Shown here one piece after another: positions 1 to 7,080 of a stretch of DNA of 64,000 bases (position 1 is its first letter; every line of letters starts with the position of its first letter). This DNA comes from an uncultured Clostridia bacterium (GTDB lineage: Bacteria > Bacillota > Clostridia > Oscillospirales > Ruminococcaceae): NCBI GenBank assembly GCA_947629785.1, contig CANRFB010000004.1, positions 31,424 to 95,423 of the forward strand, in the 5' to 3' direction. The notes below the pieces were generated by a model. It saw nothing but the letters and a program-made list of their open reading frames with translations, was not told where the DNA came from and did not search any database. The translations under genes and the position numbers were made by a program.

Positions 1-153
1 GGAAACGCCGAGAATTACGGGGGATTTCAGTTCTTCGGCTGTAAGCAGGATAGCCTTTGTCCATTCAAGGTTATTGATGTTGAACTGACCTACTGCGTAC
101 TTTCCGTCACGGGCTTTGTTGAGCATTTCCTTTGCGGAAACAAGTTTTGACAT
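1..153 (-). CDS. fba: Class II fructose-1,6-bisphosphate aldolase, N-terminal part (cut by window edge)
   Basis: Only the first 51 codons are in the window; the gene runs off the left edge. The visible protein begins [15 protein letters not shown] and continues with a [14 protein letters not shown] stretch and KSPVILGVS, which are the conserved first strand and helix of class II (zinc-dependent) aldolases. These cleave fructose-1,6-bisphosphate to dihydroxyacetone phosphate and glyceraldehyde-3-phosphate in glycolysis, in the cytoplasm. The ATG at 151-153 is preceded by AAAGGA about 12 bases upstream, which fixes the start. The zinc ligands lie outside the window. It is transcribed in the same direction as the two tRNA genes upstream, from which it is separated by about 80 bases. 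Confidence 0.85.
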   Translation of the reverse strand, partial: MSKLVSAKEMLNKARDGKYAVGQFNINNLEWTKAILLTAEELKSPVILGVS

Positions 154-234
154 GGTAAACACGATCCTTTCGCGGGATATGGCATATCCCATTATTTTAA
201 TTATGACCCGAAGCGTAATTCGGGCGTTTTCTCT

Positions 235-310
235 TGGTGGAGCATAGGGGACTTGAACCCCTGACCCCCACACTGCCAGTGTGGTGCGCTCCCAACTGCG
301 CTAATGCCCC
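235..310 (-). tRNA. tRNA-Ala, anticodon GGC
   Basis: The minus strand folds as a cloverleaf: acceptor arm GGGGCAT pairing with ATGCTCC, anticodon stem CCACA/TGTGG with loop CTGGCAG (anticodon GGC, reading GCC), TpsiC arm with GGTTCAAGTCC, and an encoded 3' CCA at 235-237. It lies downstream of tRNA-Leu on the same strand and is probably cotranscribed with it from the promoter at 481-509. Confidence 0.93.
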
Positions 311-374
311 ATGGGTTATTTTATGACAATATGTCACAATTTTTGGAAAAATAAGACGTTCTTGCCCTGCTTTG

Positions 375-458
375 TGGTGCGGGTGACAGGACTTGAACCT
401 GCACGTCGGAGACACCGGATCCTAAGTCCGGCGCGTCTGCCAATTCCGCCACACCCGC
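375..458 (-). tRNA. tRNA-Leu, anticodon TAG
   Basis: An 84-base class II tRNA on the minus strand. The acceptor GCGGGTG pairs with CACCCGC, followed by discriminator A and an encoded CCA. The anticodon stem CCGGA/TCCGG encloses loop CTTAGGA (anticodon TAG, reading CUA). The long variable arm GTGTCTCCGACGTGC is typical of leucine tRNAs. It is the first gene of the tRNA pair. Confidence 0.93.
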
Positions 459-480
459 CGACTGACCGACCGACAAAATT

Positions 481-509
481 ATTATACATTATAAATTTGC
501 CGTTGTCAA
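481..509 (-). promoter_or_regulatory. Sigma-A promoter of the tRNA-Leu/tRNA-Ala operon
   Basis: On the minus strand TTGACA (504-509) and TATAAT (481-486) are separated by exactly 17 bases, a perfect consensus, and the tRNA-Leu 5' end lies about 23 bases downstream of the -10 box. The 459-639 stretch otherwise holds nothing else I can support. Confidence 0.85.
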
Positions 510-639
510 GGCTTTTTTGAAAAATTCCCCTGATTCTTTCCAAACACGCTATTGACATTTTACCGGCAAAAAGTTATAATATTTATGGCAGCACCGCGCG
601 CGGTATTGCATTATAAAATTACAAAAAGGGGTAATGCAC

Positions 640-1320
640 ATGAATTACGAAATAAAGGGGACGCCGTTCCCTGTTGTCATCTGCCGTATCGACAGCGGCG
701 AAACGGTCTGCTGTCAGCGGGGCGGTATGGCATGGATGTCGCCTAATGTTCAGATGTCTACAAACGCAGGCGGCAGTTTCGGAAAAATGCTCAGCCGCGC
801 CGTTTCGGGCGAATCAATTTTCCAGAATAAATATACCGCTGTGGGCGGCGTCGGCGAAATTGCTTTCGCATCTTCCGTTCCGGGAAATATCCTGCCTTTT
901 GAAATTTCCCCGAACAGACAGATAGTCGCCCAGAAGTCCGCATATCTCGCCTCCACCGAAAATGTGGAACTGAGCATTTTCTTCCAGAAAAAGTTCGGCA
1001 CGGGACTTTTCGGCGGCGAGGGGTTCATTATGCAGAAACTCAGCGGCGAGGGCGTCGCATTTCTGGAAATAGACGGCAGCGTTATCGAATACGACCTTGC
1101 ACCGTCACAGTCTATTCTTATTGATACAGGTTATCTTGCGGCTATGGATATTACCTGCACTGTGGATATTGAAACCGTTAAGGGTGTGGGAAACGCTCTG
1201 TTCGGCGGTGAGGGGCTTTTTAACACGAGAGTTACAGGTCCGGGGCATATCTGGCTTCAGACAATGCCTTTGCTTTCGCTGGCAGGTTCTATCCGTCCGT
1301 ATATCGTTACAAACAGATAG
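640..1320 (+). CDS. AIM24 / TIGR00266 family protein
   Basis: A 226-residue protein of the AIM24 (DUF124) family, recognised by the N-terminal GTPFPVVICRIDSGETV stretch, an early GGMAWMSPNV segment, and two repeats of the pattern GTGLFGGEGF / GNALFGGEGLF followed by VTGPGHIWLQT near the C-terminus. The fold is a trimeric all-beta barrel. The biochemical function in bacteria is not established; the yeast relative is mitochondrial. I chose ATG 640 over ATG 634 because AAAAAGGGG at 623-631 is 8 bases from 640 but only 2 from 634. No signal peptide or membrane segment is visible. It is a single-gene unit closed by the terminator at 1331-1371. Confidence 0.85.
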   Translation: MNYEIKGTPFPVVICRIDSGETVCCQRGGMAWMSPNVQMSTNAGGSFGKMLSRAVSGESIFQNKYTAVGGVGEIAFASSVPGNILPFEISPNRQIVAQKSAYLASTENVELSIFFQKKFGTGLFGGEGFIMQKLSGEGVAFLEIDGSVIEYDLAPSQSILIDTGYLAAMDITCTVDIETVKGVGNALFGGEGLFNTRVTGPGHIWLQTMPLLSLAGSIRPYIVTNR

Positions 1321-1330
1321 AATTTTACAT

Positions 1331-1371
1331 ATTCCGCCGTATTGTTCTGAATGATACGGCGGAATTTTTTG
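1331..1371 (+). terminator. Rho-independent terminator after the AIM24-family gene
   Basis: ATTCCGCCGTAT (1331-1342) pairs perfectly with ATACGGCGGAAT (1354-1365) and is followed by a run of Ts. Confidence 0.88.
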
Positions 1372-1380
1372 TATATGCTA

Positions 1381-1409
1381 TTGAAATATTTCCAAAAATA
1401 TTGTATAAT
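1381..1409 (+). promoter_or_regulatory. Promoter of the GH43-GH27-cyclase operon
   Basis: TTGAAA (1381-1386), 17 bases, TATAAT (1404-1409), about 30 bases upstream of the GH43 start. This is the only clear promoter before a run of four same-strand genes. Confidence 0.75.
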
Positions 1410-1439
1410 TAGGTAAATGATTTTGTGGAGGCGTTGGCT

Positions 1440-2915
1440 GTGAAATATTCAAATCCCGTTATAAAAGGTTTCTTCCCCGACCCAAGCGTTTGTTTTGCAG
1501 ATGGAAAATATTACCTCGTAAGCAGTTCTTTTCAATATTTCCCCGGGGTTCCGCTGTTTGAAAGCACCGACCTTGTGAACTGGAAACAGATAGGTCATGT
1601 TCTAACAAGAAAAAGTCAGGTAATGCTTGAAAAAATAAATAGTTCCGGCGGAGTGTTCGCCCCGACTATCAGATATAATAACGGGCGTTTCTACATGGTG
1701 ACTACCAACGACACCACTCACGAAAATTTCTACGTTTACACCGACGACATTCACGGCGAATGGTCCGACCCCGTTACCGTTAAGCAGGACGGAATAGATC
1801 CGTCTTTGTACTTTGAGGACGGAAAGGCTTATTTCATCAGCAACGGCAGTGACGACAGCGGCGATCACGGCGTTGTTCAGTGCGAAATAAATATTGAAAC
1901 CGGCGAAAAGCTTTCCCCGTCAAAATGTATCTGGCACGGTTCGGGCGGACGTTATCTCGAAAGCCCCCATATGTACAAGATAGACGGAAAATACTATTTA
2001 ATGGCTGCGGAGGGCGGCACTGAATACGGACATATGATAACCTACTGCCGCTCCGATTCGGTGTGGGGTCCTTTTGAAAATTACCCCCATAATCCCGTTT
2101 TAACTAACAGGAACAAAGCCCCGGGCATAATTCAGGGCATAGGTCACGGCGACCTTATACAGGATAAAAACGGCGGTTGGCATATACTTTCCCTTGGGTT
2201 CCGGCAAATACATATGTGGCTTCCCTATCACCATCTTGGCAGAGAAATTTTCCTGACGCCCGTAAAATTCGGCACGGACGGCTGGTTCACGGCGGGAACG
2301 GACGGAACGACTGCCGCGGAATACGAGATAACAGGCGATTTCACACAGGACGAGAAAAAGCATTACACATTTGAAAATACCGATTGGAACATTGACTGGT
2401 GTTTTCTCCGTCACCCGCATACGGAGAATTACGAACTTTCCGACAGCAAAGCCGTTCTGCACGGAACGACGGTAACTCTTGACGAGGTAGATTCCCCCAC
2501 ATTTCTGGGAATTCGCCAAAGAGACTTCAACATGGAAATGTCGGCAGAACTTTCCGTTGACGGCGGAGAGAGCGGAATTACGGTTTTCATGTGCGAAAGC
2601 GAGCATTACGATATTGCAGTCCGCAGGAACGGAAACGGTTTTGAAGCGGTTCTGAAACTTAATATCGGCGATATAAAGCACATTCAGAATTCGGTAAAAA
2701 TTTCCTCGGGAAAGGCAAAACTTATTATCCGTTCCGACAGCATAAACTATAATTTCTATGTTTCGGAAAACGGCAGTGAAACACACCTCGGCAGCGGACA
2801 GTCAAAATATCTTTCCAGCGAAGTCTCGGGAGGATTTACGGGAGTAGTTCTCGGACTTTACGCCGTGGGAAACAATACTGCGGAATTTTCTGATTTGGAA
2901 ATTAATTACAAGTAA
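1440..2915 (+). CDS. Glycoside hydrolase family 43 beta-xylosidase / alpha-L-arabinofuranosidase
   Basis: A 491-residue GH43 enzyme. The five-bladed propeller carries the three family carboxylates: Asp in FFPDPSV near residue 14 (general base), Asp in GIDPSLYF (pKa modulator) and Glu in LESPHMYK (acid). The last ~190 residues form the C-terminal beta-sandwich seen in xylosidase-type GH43 proteins (FLGIRQRDF is typical). It should remove xylose or arabinose from xylo-oligosaccharides. No signal peptide is visible, so it probably works inside the cell on imported oligomers. The start is GTG 1440, since GGAGG at 1427-1431 lies 8 bases before it; an in-frame GTG at 1425 sits upstream of that site. 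It is the first gene of an operon with a GH27 enzyme 20 bases downstream. The exact specificity cannot be read from sequence. Confidence 0.9.
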   Translation: MKYSNPVIKGFFPDPSVCFADGKYYLVSSSFQYFPGVPLFESTDLVNWKQIGHVLTRKSQVMLEKINSSGGVFAPTIRYNNGRFYMVTTNDTTHENFYVYTDDIHGEWSDPVTVKQDGIDPSLYFEDGKAYFISNGSDDSGDHGVVQCEINIETGEKLSPSKCIWHGSGGRYLESPHMYKIDGKYYLMAAEGGTEYGHMITYCRSDSVWGPFENYPHNPVLTNRNKAPGIIQGIGHGDLIQDKNGGWHILSLGFRQIHMWLPYHHLGREIFLTPVKFGTDGWFTAGTDGTTAAEYEITGDFTQDEKKHYTFENTDWNIDWCFLRHPHTENYELSDSKAVLHGTTVTLDEVDSPTFLGIRQRDFNMEMSAELSVDGGESGITVFMCESEHYDIAVRRNGNGFEAVLKLNIGDIKHIQNSVKISSGKAKLIIRSDSINYNFYVSENGSETHLGSGQSKYLSSEVSGGFTGVVLGLYAVGNNTAEFSDLEINYK

Positions 2916-2935
2916 ATATTGAAAGGAATTTTAAC

Positions 2936-4195
2936 ATGAAAATTTTAACTTCCCCTATGGGCTGGAACAGCTGGGACTGCTACGGTGCGGGCGTAACCGA
3001 AGAAATCGTCCGCAGGAACGCCGATTTTATGGCGAAACATCTTAAAAAATACGGTTGGGAATATGTTGTGGTTGACATTCAGTGGAGCGCTCCCGATGCG
3101 AAAAGCCACGATTATCAGCCATTCACCGAACTTTGCATGGACGAATATTCCCGACTTATCCCCGCGGAAAAGCGTTTCCCCTCGGCGGCGGGCGGAAAGG
3201 GTTTCGCTCCCCTTGCGGAATATGTTCATTCCCTCGGTCTGAAATTCGGCATACATATAATGCGCGGAATTCCCCGTCAGGCGGTGCATAGGAACACGCC
3301 AATAAAAGGCACAGACGTTACCGCTCGCCAGATAGCCAAAACTTCAAGCATTTGTGCTTGGAACACCGATATGTACGGCGTTGACCCCGACAAGAAAGGC
3401 GCAAAGGAATATTACGACAGCCTGTTTGAACTTTACGCTTCGTGGGGCGTGGATTTTATCAAATGCGACGACATCTGCCGCGAACTTCCCCACGAGGAAA
3501 GCGAACTTGTTCTTATGAGCGAATGCCTCCGCAATTGCGGGCGGGATATGGTTTTCAGCCTTTCTCCCGGACCTGCGCTTTTGGAAAAAGCGGAACTTTA
3601 CAAGCAGACCGCAAATATGTGGAGAATTACCGACGATTTCTGGGACAAGTGGGAACTTCTTTACGATATGTTTTCACGGGCGGAAAAATGGTGCATTCAC
3701 ACGGGCTCGGGACATTATCCCGACGCGGATATGCTTCCAATAGGACCTATTTTGCAGGATTACGGCAGCGAGAACCGCACCAAATTTACAAAGGACGAAC
3801 AGATAACAATGCTTACACTATGGAGCATTTTCCGTTCGCCGCTTATGATTGGCGGGGAAATGACAGGCTTTGACGATTTCACCATGAGCCTTATCACCAA
3901 TGAGGAAATTCTTAAAATGCACAAAAACGCCCGCCATTCCCACCCGATATGGCGAAAGGAAATTGACGGCATAGAACATATTCTCTGGACGGCGGCGGAT
4001 TCCGAAGGCGGACAGTACGCGGCAATTTTCAACACGGGAGAAAAGGACAGCGAGACGGAAATTTCCCTTTCCGACCTTGAAATTGAAAGCTGTTCGGAAA
4101 TTACCGAACTGTGGAGCGGTACAAAACGTTCCGCGGACGGTTCTTTCAAGGTTTCCCTGAAAAGTCACGGCGCAAAGGCGTTCAGAATAATATGA
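2936..4195 (+). CDS. Glycoside hydrolase family 27 alpha-galactosidase-like enzyme
   Basis: A 419-residue GH27 (clan D) protein. It opens with SPMGWNSWDCYG, the family signature, followed by EYVVVDIQW. The predicted nucleophile is Asp178 in DFIKCDDI (equivalent to YLKYDNC in alpha-galactosidases), and the acid/base Asp is in WRITDDFWDKW near residue 234. A small beta-sandwich domain closes the protein. GH27 members remove terminal alpha-galactose, alpha-N-acetylgalactosamine or beta-L-arabinopyranose; with a GH43 neighbour the last is worth considering for arabinoxylan side chains, but that is inference. No signal peptide is seen. AAAGGA precedes the ATG at a normal distance. The cyclase gene follows 14 bases after its stop, so translation is likely coupled. 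Confidence 0.88.
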   Translation: MKILTSPMGWNSWDCYGAGVTEEIVRRNADFMAKHLKKYGWEYVVVDIQWSAPDAKSHDYQPFTELCMDEYSRLIPAEKRFPSAAGGKGFAPLAEYVHSLGLKFGIHIMRGIPRQAVHRNTPIKGTDVTARQIAKTSSICAWNTDMYGVDPDKKGAKEYYDSLFELYASWGVDFIKCDDICRELPHEESELVLMSECLRNCGRDMVFSLSPGPALLEKAELYKQTANMWRITDDFWDKWELLYDMFSRAEKWCIHTGSGHYPDADMLPIGPILQDYGSENRTKFTKDEQITMLTLWSIFRSPLMIGGEMTGFDDFTMSLITNEEILKMHKNARHSHPIWRKEIDGIEHILWTAADSEGGQYAAIFNTGEKDSETEISLSDLEIESCSEITELWSGTKRSADGSFKVSLKSHGAKAFRII

Positions 4196-4209
4196 ACATG
4201 AGGTAATTT

Positions 4210-5994
4210 ATGAAAAAGAAAATTTACGCCGCGGCGGAAACGCTGATATTTTTCCTGCTGGTGTTCCTGCTTGCTTTCGGCGATGTTTTCTATTCCTTTG
4301 ACAATATGCTGAGAGACAGACTTTACCAGACCCCGCGCGGCATAAACAACAAGATAAAAATTATTGCCATAGACGACAAGACCCTTGAAAGCCTCGGAAC
4401 TTTCGGAACATGGTCAAGGCAGACCTATGCCGACCTTATAAACGTTCTGGGCGAATATCCTGCCGTTACCGCTCTGGATATCATGATCTTCGGGGAAATG
4501 GACGAGGCGGGCGATAACGCGCTTATAAACGCCTGCAAGGAAAAAGGCAACGTTGTTGCGGGTTCATACATAAACTACTCCCCCGCCTTTGTCACGGACG
4601 AAAGGGGCAGGCAGTACATAGACTATTTCCATATAGACAGCGTTTCCGAGCCGATAATTGCGGACGTTTCGGAAACGGGCTTTGTAAACGCTGCCACGGA
4701 CGAGGACGGAATTCTCCGCTCCGCGTTCATGAGCCAGTCCTCTCCCGAAATAAACGGCGGCGAAGTCTACAAAAGCTTTTCCTCGGTGATCTATTCACTT
4801 TACTGCGAAAGAACGGGCGCTTCCGAATATGTTCCGAAACTTGACGGCAACGGCAGATTCTGGATAAATTACGCGGGACGTCCCGGGGATTACGAGTATA
4901 TTTCCTATATAGACGTGCTGAACGGAAATGTTGACCCGAGAATTTTTACCGATTGTATAGTTTTAGTGGGCGCATATGCCGCAGGAATGCAGGACCAGTA
5001 TTCCGTTCCCGCAAGTTCTTCTCAGATGTACGGAGTGGAAATTCACGCGAATATTTTACAGGGGCTTATGGACGAGAAAAGCCCCGTTCCCGCGGGAAGA
5101 TGGTATGCTTCGATAGTAAGCGCGGCGGCTGCGGCGCTGATATACTTTATTTCAAGGCAGTATAAGCTGAAAGTTTCCACGCCTGTGACTTTCATCGGAA
5201 TGATGCTCCTTGCGGCTGTATTTATGCTTGTAAATTCCATGGGAACGGCGTACCCCGTTATCTATTCCCTGCTTTTCATGGTGGTGGGCTACCTTATAAA
5301 CCTCGTCCGGAAATACGTTTACGAGGCTCTGGAAAAGAAACGCGTAACGGATGCTTTCAGGAAATACGTTGCCCCGCAAGTCGTTGATGAAATTACTTCC
5401 AAGGGAAATTATACCATAAAACTTGGCGGCGAAAATCGCCATATCGCGGTGCTTTTCGTGGATATACGCGGATTTACCCCCATGTCGGAAAGCCTCGAAC
5501 CCGAGCAGGTGGTGGATATTCTCAACAGTTACCTGAATCTTACCACAAACGCAATTTTCAAGAACGGCGGAACGCTGGACAAATTCATAGGCGACGCTGC
5601 AATGGCTGTTTTCAATGCGCCCTTTGATTTGGACGACTATGTTTTCCGCGCCGTTAAGACCGCTCTTGATATTGTCAACGGCGGAAACGAGATTGAAAGC
5701 AAATTCCTTGAAAAATACGGCAAGTCGGTAAGTTTCGGCGTGGGCGTCAACTGCGGCAACGCCGTTGTGGGAAACATCGGCTGCAACTTCCGTATGGACT
5801 ATACCGCCATAGGCGACACGGTAAACACCGCCGCCCGTCTGGAATCAAACGCCAAGCGCGGTCAGGTGCTTATAAGCGAGTACGTTTATGAACAGGTCAA
5901 GGACAGGGTCGAAGTCGAACCTATAGGTGAAATTCCTTTAAAAGGAAAATCCAAAGGCGTTTTTTGTATATTCTTTAAAGAATATTACAGATAG
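4210..5994 (+). CDS. CHASE2-domain class III adenylate cyclase
   Basis: A 594-residue membrane sensor. Residues ~10-27 are a signal anchor, ~30-290 an extracellular CHASE2 sensor, three membrane helices follow (~297-370), and ~385-594 is a class III nucleotidyl cyclase. The two metal-binding aspartates are in VLFVDIRGFT and FIGDAAMAVF. The specificity residues are Lys in LDKFIGD and Asp in TAIGDTVN, the adenine pattern, and the catalytic Asn and Arg are in NTAARLES, so it should make cAMP from ATP. It sits between glycan-degrading genes in one operon, which suggests (inference) that it senses a compound linked to that diet. cAMP signalling is uncommon in Clostridia, which makes the context notable. 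Confidence 0.88.
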   Translation: MKKKIYAAAETLIFFLLVFLLAFGDVFYSFDNMLRDRLYQTPRGINNKIKIIAIDDKTLESLGTFGTWSRQTYADLINVLGEYPAVTALDIMIFGEMDEAGDNALINACKEKGNVVAGSYINYSPAFVTDERGRQYIDYFHIDSVSEPIIADVSETGFVNAATDEDGILRSAFMSQSSPEINGGEVYKSFSSVIYSLYCERTGASEYVPKLDGNGRFWINYAGRPGDYEYISYIDVLNGNVDPRIFTDCIVLVGAYAAGMQDQYSVPASSSQMYGVEIHANILQGLMDEKSPVPAGRWYASIVSAAAAALIYFISRQYKLKVSTPVTFIGMMLLAAVFMLVNSMGTAYPVIYSLLFMVVGYLINLVRKYVYEALEKKRVTDAFRKYVAPQVVDEITSKGNYTIKLGGENRHIAVLFVDIRGFTPMSESLEPEQVVDILNSYLNLTTNAIFKNGGTLDKFIGDAAMAVFNAPFDLDDYVFRAVKTALDIVNGGNEIESKFLEKYGKSVSFGVGVNCGNAVVGNIGCNFRMDYTAIGDTVNTAARLESNAKRGQVLISEYVYEQVKDRVEVEPIGEIPLKGKSKGVFCIFFKEYYR

Positions 5995-6071
5995 TAAAGA
6001 AAACTCCGAAAATAATTCTGCCGCAGAAGCGGCGGCGGAGCAGTAATAGAGTTTAAAGGCGGTGAGCTTTA

Positions 6072-6845
6072 ATGGCAAAATTCCTTGTGATACCAAGTTA
6101 CGAAAATATCGGAGAAAGCGTTTCACTTGCGGACGAGTACGGCATGGGTTTTGAATATAACGATTTTATGACGCCCGATGTGCTTGACGATTCCGCAAAT
6201 GTCGGGGAAATGCTGGAAAAGTATGGGGAATATCCACGTTACTGCACTATGCACGGGGATTTTTTTGACGTGCTGGTGTTCAGTTCCGATAAAATGATAC
6301 GGGAAATTTCCGATAAGCGTATCCGCCAGAGCATAAACACCGCGTTAAGACTTGGAGCGGCGGGGGTGGTTTTCCATACGAATTACGAACCCCTGCTTAC
6401 GGCGGAATTCTACACCCGCGGCTGGCTTGAAGCAAATACCGAATACTGGAGCGGAATTTTAGAGGAATTCCCGCAGATAAACATTTACATGGAGAATATG
6501 TTTGACTTCTCCCCCGAACTGCTTGAAAAACTCAGCAAAAACCTTGCGAAATTCCCAAATTACGGAGTCTGCCTTGACTATGCCCATGCTTCCTGCTTCG
6601 GAAAGAGCGTTCCCATTGAAAAATGGGCGGAGAGCCTCGCTCCTTTCGTAAAGCATATGCACATAAACGACAACGACCTTGTCAGCGACCTGCATCTTCC
6701 CGTTGGCAGCGGCAAAATCGACTGGATTAAATTCAAAAAATATTACTATGAGTATTTTTCTGAATGTTCTATACTTATTGAAACTAAATCTTTGGAAAAT
6801 CAGCGGCAGTCGGCGGAATTCCTGAAAGGGCTTGGTATACTATAA
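6072..6845 (+). CDS. Sugar phosphate isomerase/epimerase-like TIM-barrel protein (AP endonuclease 2 family)
   Basis: A 257-residue TIM barrel of the xylose-isomerase-like superfamily. Metal-ligand type residues sit at strand ends: CTMHGDFFD, VVFHTNY, IYMENMFD, CLDYAHASC and KHMHINDND, followed by PVGSGKIDW, the usual substrate loop. Members isomerise or epimerise sugars and polyols or hydrolyse related compounds; the exact substrate here is not clear. GGCGGTGAG precedes the ATG. It is the last gene of the run starting with GH43, 77 bases after the cyclase, and may handle a monosaccharide released by the two hydrolases (inference). Confidence 0.75.
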   Translation: MAKFLVIPSYENIGESVSLADEYGMGFEYNDFMTPDVLDDSANVGEMLEKYGEYPRYCTMHGDFFDVLVFSSDKMIREISDKRIRQSINTALRLGAAGVVFHTNYEPLLTAEFYTRGWLEANTEYWSGILEEFPQINIYMENMFDFSPELLEKLSKNLAKFPNYGVCLDYAHASCFGKSVPIEKWAESLAPFVKHMHINDNDLVSDLHLPVGSGKIDWIKFKKYYYEYFSECSILIETKSLENQRQSAEFLKGLGIL

Positions 6846-6929
6846 TTTATTAAAAATTCATATCAAGTTAATCAAAAATTCATTCAGATAAAAATAATAT
6901 ATGGTATAATTTACTTATTAACAAATTTA

Positions 6930-7016
6930 AAGGCAATTTCCGTGAAAGCGGTTTGCGCAAAGCATGAACCTAAGTTCTTTAATAAGTTCTTTACAGGGTA
7001 TGGTTGTCGTGCTGCA
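6930..7016 (+). promoter_or_regulatory. Candidate c-di-GMP-I (GEMM-I) riboswitch
   Basis: The leader contains GGCAA (6932-6936), a stem-loop CCGT-GAAA-GCGG giving a GAAA tetraloop, the block GCGCAAAGC, and an 11-nt tetraloop receptor split as CCTAAG (6969-6974) and TATGG (7000-7004), then a 3' strand that re-pairs with GCATGAACC. This is the architecture of the GEMM-I aptamer, where the GAAA loop docks into that receptor. One conserved position departs: the base matching the intercalating A of GACGCAAAGC appears to be G here. A large hairpin (GCTGCA...TGCAGC, about 7011-7044) and a CTCTTTTTT run follow before the start codon and could be the expression platform. A -10 box TATAAT lies at 6905-6910. 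Confidence 0.55.
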
Positions 7017-7080
7017 TTTGTTGAAAGCGTTTCAATGGTGCAGCAAGGCTGCGTACTCTTTTTTATTTGAGGTGATTCTC

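Noticed and set aside
6964..7080. Upstream ATG start for the FecR/InlB-repeat protein
   Set aside because: It would translate the riboswitch-like leader and lacks a ribosome-binding site; TTG 7081 has GAGGTGA at the right distance and begins a proper membrane anchor.
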